A stretch of 64,000 nucleotides of DNA from G965222335 sp965222335 (GTDB lineage Bacteria > Pseudomonadota > Gammaproteobacteria > Pseudomonadales > Halieaceae): positions 3,596,001 through 3,660,000 of the forward strand of contig OZ244944.1 of NCBI GenBank assembly GCA_965222335.1, read 5' to 3'. Below, piece after piece: positions 33,697 through 42,608 of the stretch; within the stretch, counting starts at the first letter, position 1, and each line of letters opens with the position of its first letter. The notes under the pieces were generated by a model, which had not been told where the DNA came from, did no database searches, and was given only the letters and a program-made list of their open reading frames with translations. Position numbers and translations under genes: made by a program.

Positions 33697-34443
33697 ATGT
33701 TTGATACGTACCAGAAGATTTTTCAGCAACGCGCTGCCCAGTATCATGCCGCAATGGCGGATTACCCTGATATCCGCCGGCAGGAGTTTGAGCACGCAGT
33801 ACGCCTGCTTGATATTTTGCCAGCCCATACGGTTTGTGACGTTCCCGCAGGAGGTGGCTACCTGTCGCGGTATCTCCCTGCCCCTGCGCACACATTGTTC
33901 ATGGAAACCAGCCACGAGTTCGCTGCTCACTGCCCGACCCACGCCGGGAATGCCGCGGTGGAAGCCGCGCTCGAGTCACTCCCAGTTGCCAGCGCCAGTA
34001 TCGACAGGCTGCTGTCGTTAGCCGCGCTGCATCATGTGCCCGACAAGCGGCTCCAGTTCGAGGAGTTTTGTCGCCTCATGCGCCCTGAGGGGCGAGTAGT
34101 CGTTGCTGATGTAGAAGAGGGGAGTGCCACGGGCGCTTTTCTCAACGAATTTGTCGACCGCTTCAACTCCATGGGGCACGAGGGCCTGTTTCTCAATCCG
34201 GATGACCTGCAGACGATGGAGGATTCGGGGCTGAGGATAGAGCAGGTTGAAAGACCCGAGATTACCTGGGCGTTCGATAATGAGAATGACCTGGCCGATT
34301 TCTGCCAGAAGCTGTTTGGCCTGGACCTCGCAACGAAGCGCGACATCGTGAGCGGCGTAGAGGACTACCTGCGTCCACGCCGGGATGACACAGGAGTCGA
34401 ACTGGATTGGCAACTGCTTTACGTTGCAGCCCTGAGGCAGTAA
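33697..34443 (+). CDS. Class I SAM-dependent methyltransferase
   Basis: The 248-residue protein has a Rossmann methyltransferase fold. The SAM-binding loop is near residues 44-55 (TVCDVPAGGGYLSRYLP), a motif II-like SLAALHHVPDKR at about 108-119 and then MRPEGRVVVADVEEG. Its acceptor is unknown. It precedes an ATP-grasp enzyme with a 4-base gap after the stop, so the two probably form an operon and act on the same product. Its ATG lies 36 bases after the TATA-like region TGAGTGTTATACTGC. Confidence 0.85.
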   Translation: MFDTYQKIFQQRAAQYHAAMADYPDIRRQEFEHAVRLLDILPAHTVCDVPAGGGYLSRYLPAPAHTLFMETSHEFAAHCPTHAGNAAVEAALESLPVASASIDRLLSLAALHHVPDKRLQFEEFCRLMRPEGRVVVADVEEGSATGAFLNEFVDRFNSMGHEGLFLNPDDLQTMEDSGLRIEQVERPEITWAFDNENDLADFCQKLFGLDLATKRDIVSGVEDYLRPRRDDTGVELDWQLLYVAALRQ

Positions 34444-34447
34444 GCGT

Positions 34448-35572
34448 TTGTCTGACTCCCTTACTCATAACCGGCAGGAGTCACTGCCCGAACCTGTAAA
34501 TTACGACGCCGGAGCCTTTGATAAAATCCGCTATATCCGGCAGCTGGGGAGTATCCTTTCCCGGCGTGAGGGTATCAGCCGGTGGCGGCAGTGGTGCGAA
34601 ATTCTCCTGCTTTACTGCACCAGGCGTTTTGGGCCGCTACTGTATTACGAACTGGAGCTGTGGCGGCCTGAGCTGGGTTTTCAGCAAAAGAAGCGTTATC
34701 TTCGGGATGATGAGTACAGGCGCCTGTTGCTGGAACTGAATCCGCCCAGCCTGCGTAAACTGGTCAGGCACAAGCTCGCAGAGAAGTCGATTCTGCAGAG
34801 CCTGGGAGTGCCAACGGCTGAACTGCTTGGTTTTCTGCACCCCTCTGAGGGCTGTGATACGCGGTTCGGGCCCTTGACCAATGCAGAGCAACTGGAAGCG
34901 CTTCTTCAGAACCATACCGGTGAGCGAGTCTGTTTCAAGCAGTCCCAGGGCTCGGGGGGTGAGGGATTTGTCCTGGCCGAGATCAGTTCGCTGGAGAATC
35001 GGGTATTCATGCAGCGTATTGGTGAAACCGGTGGCACTCTCGGCGTGGAGGCGTTTTTTGAGGCGAACCTCATGCATGATGGGGGTGGCGGGTTACTGTT
35101 AGAGCGATTCATCGTCCAGCACCCGGTACTCTCGGTGCTGAACCCCGATAGTCTGAACACCCTGCGCGTATGGGTTTTGCAACGTGACGCGGACGTGCGG
35201 GTGCTCGGTGCCGTGTTGCGTATCGGACGAGTGGGGATGGTGGTCGACAATACACACGGTGGCGGGATAGTGGCGCGTGTCGACCTCGATGCCGGGCACT
35301 TGCTCAGTGGCCGGACCGGTGCCCTTTTTTCAGAGGATATCACCCATCACCCTGACACCGGGCTGGCAATCCAGGGCCTGGAAATACCCTTCTTTGAGCC
35401 CACTCTGGATCTGGCTCGAAACGCTCTGCGGGTATTCCCGGGGGCGCATTTTGCGGGTCTCGATATTGGCATTACTCCCACGGGTCCCGTGGTCGTCGAA
35501 CTTAACCTCACACCGGACCTTGTCACTTCACGAAATTTCACTGCGCCGCTGGGGGATCTAATGCAATGGTGA
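34448..35572 (+). CDS. Sugar-transfer associated ATP-grasp protein
   Basis: A 374-residue ATP-grasp enzyme of the ATPgrasp_ST type. Motifs: the lysine in V-C-F-K-Q-S-Q-G-S-G-G-E-G-F (residues about 155-168), LLLERFIVQHPVLSVLNPDS, then SLNTLRVWVL and the acidic Mg site V-V-V-E-L-N-L-T-P-D. It starts at TTG 34448, five bases after the methyltransferase stop (GAGGCAG ahead). Family members are linked to sugar or peptide ligation and to exopolysaccharide or lasso-peptide-like loci. Substrates are unknown. Confidence 0.85.
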   Translation: MSDSLTHNRQESLPEPVNYDAGAFDKIRYIRQLGSILSRREGISRWRQWCEILLLYCTRRFGPLLYYELELWRPELGFQQKKRYLRDDEYRRLLLELNPPSLRKLVRHKLAEKSILQSLGVPTAELLGFLHPSEGCDTRFGPLTNAEQLEALLQNHTGERVCFKQSQGSGGEGFVLAEISSLENRVFMQRIGETGGTLGVEAFFEANLMHDGGGGLLLERFIVQHPVLSVLNPDSLNTLRVWVLQRDADVRVLGAVLRIGRVGMVVDNTHGGGIVARVDLDAGHLLSGRTGALFSEDITHHPDTGLAIQGLEIPFFEPTLDLARNALRVFPGAHFAGLDIGITPTGPVVVELNLTPDLVTSRNFTAPLGDLMQW

Positions 35573-35758
35573 CCTGTATCGCGCAGTCTGCGCACTGCGC
35601 TGCGCCACTAGAAGAGGCAAGTTCGCCATGAGGGATGGGATTCAACAGGGCTGGATTGGCAAATTTTGCGGAGACGCCCGAATTGATCACGGCGTTGCAC
35701 GCGGTGCGCCGGGGGCGCACACTGGACGCCGTATTAAATAAGATCAGGGAGAGCTGTG

Positions 35759-36547
35759 ATGGCAGAAAAAGTGAGCAATATCATCATGAACCGGGATCCC
35801 GCCAGCCTGATGGGTGATTCCGACCAGTCGGTGGAGCAGGTTCGCGAGGAACGCAAACGCAAACTCGCCGCCGCCTTCCGTGCCTTCGGCCGCTTCGGCT
35901 TTGACGAGGGGGTTGCAGGACACATCACCGCCCGGGATCCGGAGCATACAGACCACTTCTGGGTCAATCCGATGGGCCGCTCCTTCAAGCAGATGCGGAT
36001 GTCGGATCTGCTGCTGGTGAACCACGAGGGCGAGGTCGTCGAGGGCGAGGGCCTGTTGAACGGCGCGGCGTTCACGATTCATTCCAAGATACACATGGCC
36101 CATCCGCGGGTGGTGGCCGCGGCGCACTCGCATTCGCTTTACGGCAAGGCCTGGTCTTCGCTGGGCCGCAAGCTGGACCCGCTGACCCAGGATGCCTGCG
36201 CATTCTATGAAGACCATGGCTTGTTCGACTTTACCGGCGTAGTGCTGGATGCGGATGAGGGTGAGTGCATCGCTGCCGGCCTGGGTGACTATAAGGCAGC
36301 CATCCTGCAGAACCACGGCCTGCTCACCGTGGGCCAGTCGGTGGATGAGGCAGCCTGGTGGTTTATTACCATGGAACGCAGCTGCCAGGCACAGCTACTG
36401 GCGGAGGCGGCGGGCACGCCCAAGCTGATCGACCACGAGGTCGCGCTGCAAAGCCGGCAGATCGTGGGCTCCACCGAGGCGGGCTGGTTCCAGTTCCAGC
36501 CGATTTACGATGTGATGCTCGCGGAACATCCCGACCTGCTGGACTGA
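35759..36547 (+). CDS. Class II aldolase/adducin-family protein
   Basis: The 262-residue protein has the class II aldolase fold: RFGFDEGVAGHITARDPEH, HFWVNPMGRSFKQMRMSDLL, the metal-binding HSHSLYGKAW near the middle, then ILQNHGLLTVGQSVDEAAWW and a last H. Zn2+ ligands come from the H-x-H pair (A-A-H-S-H) and from the later histidine. Many members are decarboxylases or hydrolytic aldolases of unknown substrate. GGGAGA precedes ATG 35759; GTG 35756 in the same frame is an alternative. It is convergent to the Usp gene with a strong hairpin between. Confidence 0.88.
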   Translation: MAEKVSNIIMNRDPASLMGDSDQSVEQVREERKRKLAAAFRAFGRFGFDEGVAGHITARDPEHTDHFWVNPMGRSFKQMRMSDLLLVNHEGEVVEGEGLLNGAAFTIHSKIHMAHPRVVAAAHSHSLYGKAWSSLGRKLDPLTQDACAFYEDHGLFDFTGVVLDADEGECIAAGLGDYKAAILQNHGLLTVGQSVDEAAWWFITMERSCQAQLLAEAAGTPKLIDHEVALQSRQIVGSTEAGWFQFQPIYDVMLAEHPDLLD

Positions 36548-36556
36548 CGGACCCTG

Positions 36557-36589
36557 GGTGGGCGAAGGCGCCGCAGGCGCCGGCCCACC
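36557..36589. terminator. Hairpin between convergent genes
   Basis: GGTGGGC (36557-36563) pairs with GCCCACC (36583-36589); an inner GGCGCC pair extends the stem. No T run follows on either strand, so it may end transcription from both sides without a classical tail. Confidence 0.45.
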
Positions 36590-36604
36590 GCGGTCTTCCG
36601 GATT

Positions 36605-37459
36605 TCAGCGCAGGATGAGAACCGGTACTGTGCTCGTCGCCAGCATGCGCGAGGTGTTACTGCCCACGAAGAATTCACGGATGCGGGAATGGCCGTAGGC
36701 GCCCATCACCTTCATCTCGATACTGTGTTCTTCCTGGAAGCGCATCAGTTCCTCGATCACGCGACCCTGCAAAAGATGTGACGCCACGTCGTGGCCGCGG
36801 TCGCGCAGTATGCCGCAGGCGCTGTCGAGCCGCTCGCGGTTTTCTGTAGAGTCGGGACCGACCATGACCACGTGGCCGCTCAGCTTTGACAGCAGGGGGC
36901 TGGTGCTGATGCGTTCAATGGCCGCATCGGCGGTGGCACTGCCGTCATAGGCCAGCATGTAGCTGGCCGGTGTCCGGAAGGGCTCGGTCGCCATCAGGAT
37001 CGGAGTGTGAATCGCCCTGACCACGTTCTCGATGTGCGAGCCAATAACGTGCTTGTCGAGGTCGTGATCCTCGCCCAGGCGGCCGATAACGTAGAGACGT
37101 GTGTCAGACTCGCGCTCAAGCAGGGCGTCCAGCAGGCGGTCATGACGTTGCTGGGTGTGGACCTCCAACGCGCCGCGATCGTGGGCGCGTTGCTTGGCGT
37201 CCTCTAGAATGTGCTTGCCGTGCTCGATCGCCAGCCGGTTGCGGCGCTCGTCCAGTTCGGTCAGCTCGGCCAGTAGATGCTCGCGACTGCCGAGGCCAAT
37301 CGCACCGGAGAAATCATCCGTAGGCGGCGTGATGGTTTTTTCCAGGACGTGCAGGAGCTGGATCGGGGCGCCCAGCAGGGTGCCGGCCCAGACGGCCGCG
37401 TCGCAGACGGCTGTGGAAATCGCGGAGCCGTCGATACAGGCGGTAACTTGGTGCTTCAT
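36605..37459 (-). CDS. Universal stress protein with two Usp domains
   Basis: The 284-residue protein has two Usp (UspA) repeats: residues about 1-150, with TACIDGSAISTAVCDAAVWA, LLGAPIQLLHVLE and an internal RLYVIGRLGEDHDL, and about 165-284, starting MLAYDGSATADAAIERIS, with VVMVGPDS and the ATP loop VMGAYGHSRIREFFVGSNTS near the end. The G-x2-G-x9-G-S/T element is partly kept in the second domain only. It lies 15 bases downstream of a SulP carrier gene and is likely co-transcribed, as in SulP-Usp pairs linked to anion or bicarbonate uptake. Confidence 0.9.
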   Translation of the reverse strand: MKHQVTACIDGSAISTAVCDAAVWAGTLLGAPIQLLHVLEKTITPPTDDFSGAIGLGSREHLLAELTELDERRNRLAIEHGKHILEDAKQRAHDRGALEVHTQQRHDRLLDALLERESDTRLYVIGRLGEDHDLDKHVIGSHIENVVRAIHTPILMATEPFRTPASYMLAYDGSATADAAIERISTSPLLSKLSGHVVMVGPDSTENRERLDSACGILRDRGHDVASHLLQGRVIEELMRFQEEHSIEMKVMGAYGHSRIREFFVGSNTSRMLATSTVPVLILR

Positions 37460-37474
37460 GTTTTGCTCCCCTGG

Positions 37475-38962
37475 CTAGTGGCCGGCCATCAGTTTCTCAA
37501 CTTCTTCGGGCTTGTCATAGACACCGAATTTATCGACCACGGTCTGGGTGGCCTCGTTCATACCGATCACCTCCACCCGGGTGCCTTCTCGACGGAAGCG
37601 GATGACCGTTTTATCCAGTGCAGCCACCGAGGTGATATCCCAGAAATGGGCCTGGCTCAAGTCGATAGTGACCTGGTCAACGACCTCCTTGAAGTCGAAG
37701 GACTCGGCAAAGTGCTCGGAGGAGGCAAAGAACACCTGGCCGATTACCACGTAGCGTCGGTGGCCCGGTTCCGTCAGTTCGCTCTTGACGCCCATAAAGC
37801 GCCCGATTTTATTTGCAAAGAACAGTGATGCCAGCAGTACGCCCACGAACACGCCGATGGCGAGGTTGTGGGTGGCCACCACCACGATCACGGTGGAAAT
37901 CATCACGATATTGGAGGACAGCGGGTGCTTCTTCAGGTTGGTCAGGGACTCCCAGGAGAAGGTGCCGATGGACACCATGATCATTACCGCCACCAGGGCC
38001 GCCATGGGGATCAGTTTCAGCCACTGGTCGAGAAACACCACCATGATCAGTAGCAGTACACCCGCGGCCAGGGTGGAAAGGCGACCCCGGCCACCGGATT
38101 TCACGTTGATGACCGACTGGCCGATCATCGCGCAGCCGGCCATGCCGCCCATCAGTCCGGAGCCGATATTGGCGATGCCCTGGCCTTTGCACTCGCGATT
38201 CTTGTCGCTCTTGGAGTCGGTCAGGTCGTCGACGATGGTGGCCGTCATCATGGATTCGAGCAGGCCCACGACCGCCAGCCCGATGGCGTAGGGCAGGATG
38301 ATCTGCAGGGTTTCCAGATTCAATGGCACCTGTGGCCACAGGAATACCGGCAGGGTATCGGGCAGCTGGCCCATGTCACCGACCGTGCGGATATCCAGAT
38401 TGAGGAGCATGGCGACCCCGGTGAGCAGGACGATACAGACCAGGGGGGAGGGTACCGACTTGCCGATCACGGGTACCAGGGGTAGCAGGTAGATGATGCC
38501 CAGCCCGGCGGCGGTCATCGCGTACACGTGCCAGGTGACGCCGGTCAGCTCCGGCAGCTGGGCCATGAATATGAGGATCGCCAGGGCGTTGACGAAACCG
38601 GTCACCACCGAGCGGGAGACAAAGCGCATCAGGTCTCCGAGCTTGAGGAAGCCCGCGAGAATCTGCAGCACGCCGGTCAGCAGGGTCGCAGCGAGCAGGT
38701 ATTCCAGCCCGTGTTCCTTGACCAGGGTCACCATGAGCAGGGCCATGGCACCGGTCGCCGCGCTGATCATGCCCGGGCGGCCGCCGACAAAGGCAATAAC
38801 CACGGCTATGCAAAAAGATGCATATAAGCCGACCTTGGGGTCGACCCCGGCAATGATGGAGAAGGCAATGGCTTCCGGGATCAGCGCCAGCGCTACCACG
38901 GTACCGGCGAGCAGGTCGCCGCGTATGTTGGACAGCCAGTCCTGTTTGAGGGTGTCAATCAT
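37475..38962 (-). CDS. SulP-family inorganic anion transporter with STAS domain
   Basis: The 495-residue inner-membrane protein starts at ATG 38962 (MIDTLKQDWLSNIRG); a frame open to 39004 adds a basic stretch with no clear signal. It has 12-14 helices with SulP features LLAGTVVALALIPEAIAFSI and GGRPGMISAATGAMALLMV, and a C-terminal STAS domain (about 395-495) with RYVVIGQVFFASSEHFAESF and DLSQAHFWDITSVAALD. It may carry bicarbonate, sulfate or another anion; BicA-type bicarbonate/Na+ cotransport is the commonest role with this fold in marine bacteria. The Usp gene follows. Confidence 0.88.
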   Translation of the reverse strand: MIDTLKQDWLSNIRGDLLAGTVVALALIPEAIAFSIIAGVDPKVGLYASFCIAVVIAFVGGRPGMISAATGAMALLMVTLVKEHGLEYLLAATLLTGVLQILAGFLKLGDLMRFVSRSVVTGFVNALAILIFMAQLPELTGVTWHVYAMTAAGLGIIYLLPLVPVIGKSVPSPLVCIVLLTGVAMLLNLDIRTVGDMGQLPDTLPVFLWPQVPLNLETLQIILPYAIGLAVVGLLESMMTATIVDDLTDSKSDKNRECKGQGIANIGSGLMGGMAGCAMIGQSVINVKSGGRGRLSTLAAGVLLLIMVVFLDQWLKLIPMAALVAVMIMVSIGTFSWESLTNLKKHPLSSNIVMISTVIVVVATHNLAIGVFVGVLLASLFFANKIGRFMGVKSELTEPGHRRYVVIGQVFFASSEHFAESFDFKEVVDQVTIDLSQAHFWDITSVAALDKTVIRFRREGTRVEVIGMNEATQTVVDKFGVYDKPEEVEKLMAGH

Positions 38963-39238
38963 GCTAGACCTACGGTGCGGTAAGCGCTTGCATGTCCTGT
39001 GCAAAGCGGGTGAAAACAGGTGAGTGCCGGGTCGGGTGCCCCTAAAGGCGCCGGGAAGCGCTCGTGAGTTATCGGGAACTCATCAGGTGGCAATGCAGGA
39101 CATCACGCCAATGAAACAGCCAGCGTGCCCGGGACGCGAAAGGGCGGGGATTGTACAGGGAACAGGCGAAAGGGCAAGCGTAGTCAGTGAACGACATGGC
39201 GCCACTGCGGTATAGCCGTGGCAGTAGAGGAATCCGGG

Positions 39239-40633
39239 CTAGATGGTCAGCCGTGCCAGGCGGCAGGCGCGCCAGCGATCGGCCAGCGGGCCCATCAGGT
39301 CCATATTGCGGCTCGCAACACCCCAGCAATGGGCGAGCACATCTTGCTCGTCTGCTTCAGTCAGTATCGCCAGCTCGGTGTTGAAAGCCTGTCGTGCTGT
39401 AGCGAGATCCTGATGGCTTTCACCCAGGAGCTGGTTGATGCCCTCGAGCTCCATGGCATCGGCGCGGTGGCCGTCGACGTGGCGTCGTTCCAGGTGGCGC
39501 ATGATATCTGCTGCCCCAGCGAGCATCGCGTGGGCAAAGTCATCCTGCAGCTGGGGATCGATACCATGTTCAAGCTGCCGGGTAACCAGGCGATAGAGTT
39601 CCCCGTCCTCGGCTTGTTCAGTCAATGCCAGGGGTTCGATTTCCGGGGCTGTTATGCCGTAGTACAGGCCTATCGCCTCGCAGCTTGTCAGGTCGCAAAT
39701 CGCCTGGTAACCCAGGTTCAGCGCCACCGGGGACTGCCAGTCGGCGTGCCGGGTCAGGCCCGGCAGGGCCACCACTGAGCGCATCAGCTGGTGTACAAGG
39801 TAGTAAATGATTTTTTCCCTATCCAGGGTCACCCCTGCCCGTGCTGCGTAACGCTGGAAATACTCTGACAGGTCGCCGCCACAGCTTGGGGTAAAGAAAT
39901 CGCGCAGCCAGACGTTGCCCAGGTCCTCCATGCAGTCGCCGTAATGCGCCCACTCCCAGTCCACAACCGCGGTCACATGGCCGTCGGCGAACATAAAGTT
40001 CCCGGCGCCGGTATCGCCCTGAAGCAACACGCTGCGCTCGACCTCGTTGGGGACGTGATTGCGCAGCCAGCGCTTGCCAAAGCTGCCCAGCAGGGTGGTG
40101 CTGTCGGGCGGCAGGCTGTAGTCGATACGGCTGTCGACGGCCTCCAGTTCCATCAGCGAGTGGGCTTCCGGGGTTGGAGGAATCTCAAAGCCCTCGAGGT
40201 CGAGCTGGTGAATATCGATGCAGTGCATATCTGCCATGATGTCCATAAACTCACACATCACCGCGTGTTGTTCCTCACGGGGGGCGTTGTGCAGGTCTGC
40301 GCGCCCGGGCTCGAAGGACTGTATGGCGATGCAGTGCTCGTCGCTCCAGGCCCTGATCTTCTGGGTGGGGATGTCCGTGTGCTCGCTGAGGTGGCGTATC
40401 AGGCCCGTTTCCCGTTTCAGCCCGCGTGGCCCCGCATCGCCCTGTAGCGCATCGCGATCGATACGCAGAAAGTAAGTTTCCTGATTGCCGCCGTTACGGA
40501 GTTTTGCGTCTATGCGCCAGGCCTCGCGTCGCACCACCATGCGAGTGAGTGTTATTTCCTCCGCGTTCAGCGCCTGCTTGACCCACGATTGCACCGCAGC
40601 GCTAATCCCGTTCTGTACTTCAGAATCGGACAA
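39239..40633 (-). CDS. Phosphotransferase of the aminoglycoside-phosphotransferase fold
   Basis: A 464-residue protein with APH/kinase-like motifs: YFLRIDRDAL (ATP lysine region), LLQGDTGAGNFMFADGHVTA with the catalytic H-G-D replaced by L-Q-G-D-T-G-A-G-N, and V-V-D-W-E-W-A-H-Y-G-D as the metal (DFG-like) site. These are typical of choline/ACAD11-type phosphotransferases rather than antibiotic resistance. The 100 C-terminal residues are helical and extra. It lies 149 bases downstream of DUF3604, probably part of the same degradation cluster. The substrate is unknown. Confidence 0.8.
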   Translation of the reverse strand: MSDSEVQNGISAAVQSWVKQALNAEEITLTRMVVRREAWRIDAKLRNGGNQETYFLRIDRDALQGDAGPRGLKRETGLIRHLSEHTDIPTQKIRAWSDEHCIAIQSFEPGRADLHNAPREEQHAVMCEFMDIMADMHCIDIHQLDLEGFEIPPTPEAHSLMELEAVDSRIDYSLPPDSTTLLGSFGKRWLRNHVPNEVERSVLLQGDTGAGNFMFADGHVTAVVDWEWAHYGDCMEDLGNVWLRDFFTPSCGGDLSEYFQRYAARAGVTLDREKIIYYLVHQLMRSVVALPGLTRHADWQSPVALNLGYQAICDLTSCEAIGLYYGITAPEIEPLALTEQAEDGELYRLVTRQLEHGIDPQLQDDFAHAMLAGAADIMRHLERRHVDGHRADAMELEGINQLLGESHQDLATARQAFNTELAILTEADEQDVLAHCWGVASRNMDLMGPLADRWRACRLARLTI

Positions 40634-40781
40634 GGTGATTCATCTCCCTGTTGATGCACTCGTTATTTTTTATCTGCTGACGTTACTGTCTGCACCCGGG
40701 TGATAACGTCTTGCAACTGCTCTTTAACAATGTAGTGGCGTTCGAGACTTTAGCCGCTTCCGCCTACTGCATCGGTCTCAG

Positions 40782-42608
40782 TTAGTCTGGCGGGTTGTAC
40801 CAGATCGGCGAGCTATAGGCTCTTTCCTGGATCACGGCTGGCACCTTGTCCGACACCGGCAGCCCGTGACGCAGGCTGTCCCAGGTGCTCCAGCGGCAGC
40901 TTGGGTTCTCCAGCACGCGGACATAGTAGAACGCGGGTTGATGGGCCTCGAACGCCGGGTCGGTCCATACGCTGCGAAGCTGCGTAGATCCCCGCTGCTT
41001 GTCGAAGTCGCAGGTATCCAGGTCGACCGAGGCACCATTGTCCGGGCAGCGATGCGTCGTGGGATCCGGCTGATTGCCGTCACCGCAGGCCACATCGTAT
41101 ACCTTCTCGAATAATTCGTCGGCTTCAATCCAACCTTTTACGATCTGTACCCGCTGTAACCAGGCGCTGGCGGGGTCCTTGATGGTCCAGGTTGCGAAAG
41201 AAGGTGAATTGCTGTCGGGTTCTCGGCTTCTTAGTTCGGCGCCCATCGGCACGCTGTTGAGATAGGCCGAGCGGGTCCAGTCAGGGTGAGTGAAGAAGGA
41301 TTCATCGATATGCCAGCCGCCGAAGAAGCGAATCCCGATTCGCGGCCCAGTGGTGGCAAAGACCTCCCGGCGGGCGAGGGCATCGTAGATGCTCTCGCGG
41401 CTGTTGGATGCTGCCCAGACGCCGGTGAGGCCCGAAGCGCTGTACAGCACGTGATGCTTGTTGACGATACTGCCGCCACGCCGGCCGCTGGGTGTGCCAT
41501 CGGCAGTACCGATCTTGCCGTGATAGTTGTCTTCTTCTACCTGCGAAGAGGCGTTATGGCCGTCGGATGCTCCCACGACGCCAAAGCGATAGGGGTTGGT
41601 GCCGAGGCGTTCCTGCAGCTTCAGGCCGGTTTGCCAGGCCCGGCGCACGTAGCTGCCGCCGGGCCTGCTGAGCTCGCCGGTGCCGCCCAGCTTGTCTGGC
41701 AGGATTTCGAAATCCGCCCACTCGTCGTTGGGCGACAACAGGGGATGCGTTTCCGAGGTGCCCTTTATCTGGGTGATCTCCACCAGGGGCTCGTTGCGGG
41801 CGCGAGTCTTGGCGTAGCTGCTATCCAGGGCCTGCCCGCCGAACGATGTCTGCTCCGGAAACATCAAGCCATCGCTGAGGTTGGAATTGTGGGGAATAGC
41901 CATCAGGTCGATGCCGCTTGCGCGTTGGCGATCCATCCAGCGCCACAGTGCCGAAGGGTCAGGGCTGTCGAAGCTTGAGAATGGCAACTCGGGGGCTGCA
42001 CCCGTACGAAACAGGATGTTCCTGTGCAGGTTCGAGGTGGCACCGTCCTCCAGCTTGCCGCCTGAGGATGTCCACTCATAGCCGAGCAGCGTGGTAAAGG
42101 TGCCGGGCTGGTTGTGGCGATTGGCGGCGGCGACCGATTCCTGCCATAGCGACTGACGCAGCCGGGGCTCGATCAGCTCCTGGAAGGGCTTGCCTGCCAT
42201 ACTCATGAGCACGCGTTGCCAGGCACTGGCCGAGACCTCTGGATCCTGGCTGTTGATTTGTCTGGCGATTTCCGATTGCGCCAGGGGGGAGTCCTCCCGG
42301 GTTAACGTGGGCAGCACGCCCATGTATTCCGCATGATCGGTAACGGCAATAAAGTCCAGGGGCTGGCGTAGCTGAATGCGCTGCCCGCTGGCGTGGGTGA
42401 TGGCTTCACCCTGTGCAAAACGGTAGGCGTCATTCGGCGTGCTGCGTACCCCGAACAGGAAGGCATCAGGGGAGAACTGGGTATGTACATGTAACTCGCC
42501 GAAATACATCTGCCGAACATGATCCTCGCTCTCTGCGGCGGTCACCAGCGAACCCTGCGCCCAGATCGTCAGCAGCGTGATGATCATGCTGTGTCTGAGC
42601 CTGTTCAT
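40782..42608 (-). CDS. DUF3604 exported protein
   Basis: A 608-residue protein with a signal peptide (MIITLLTIWAQGSLVTAAE). It carries the DUF3604 hallmark near residue 35, YFGELHVHTQFSPDA, then DFIAVTDHAEYMGVL and many His, Asp, Glu residues in PHP-like order (LGYEWTSSGG, HNASSQVEEDNYHGKIG). The family is thought to be a metal-dependent phosphoesterase-like enzyme, but no substrate is known. Its ATG overlaps the P450 stop (42605-42608), so the two are probably translated together. Confidence 0.9.
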   Translation of the reverse strand: MNRLRHSMIITLLTIWAQGSLVTAAESEDHVRQMYFGELHVHTQFSPDAFLFGVRSTPNDAYRFAQGEAITHASGQRIQLRQPLDFIAVTDHAEYMGVLPTLTREDSPLAQSEIARQINSQDPEVSASAWQRVLMSMAGKPFQELIEPRLRQSLWQESVAAANRHNQPGTFTTLLGYEWTSSGGKLEDGATSNLHRNILFRTGAAPELPFSSFDSPDPSALWRWMDRQRASGIDLMAIPHNSNLSDGLMFPEQTSFGGQALDSSYAKTRARNEPLVEITQIKGTSETHPLLSPNDEWADFEILPDKLGGTGELSRPGGSYVRRAWQTGLKLQERLGTNPYRFGVVGASDGHNASSQVEEDNYHGKIGTADGTPSGRRGGSIVNKHHVLYSASGLTGVWAASNSRESIYDALARREVFATTGPRIGIRFFGGWHIDESFFTHPDWTRSAYLNSVPMGAELRSREPDSNSPSFATWTIKDPASAWLQRVQIVKGWIEADELFEKVYDVACGDGNQPDPTTHRCPDNGASVDLDTCDFDKQRGSTQLRSVWTDPAFEAHQPAFYYVRVLENPSCRWSTWDSLRHGLPVSDKVPAVIQERAYSSPIWYNPPD

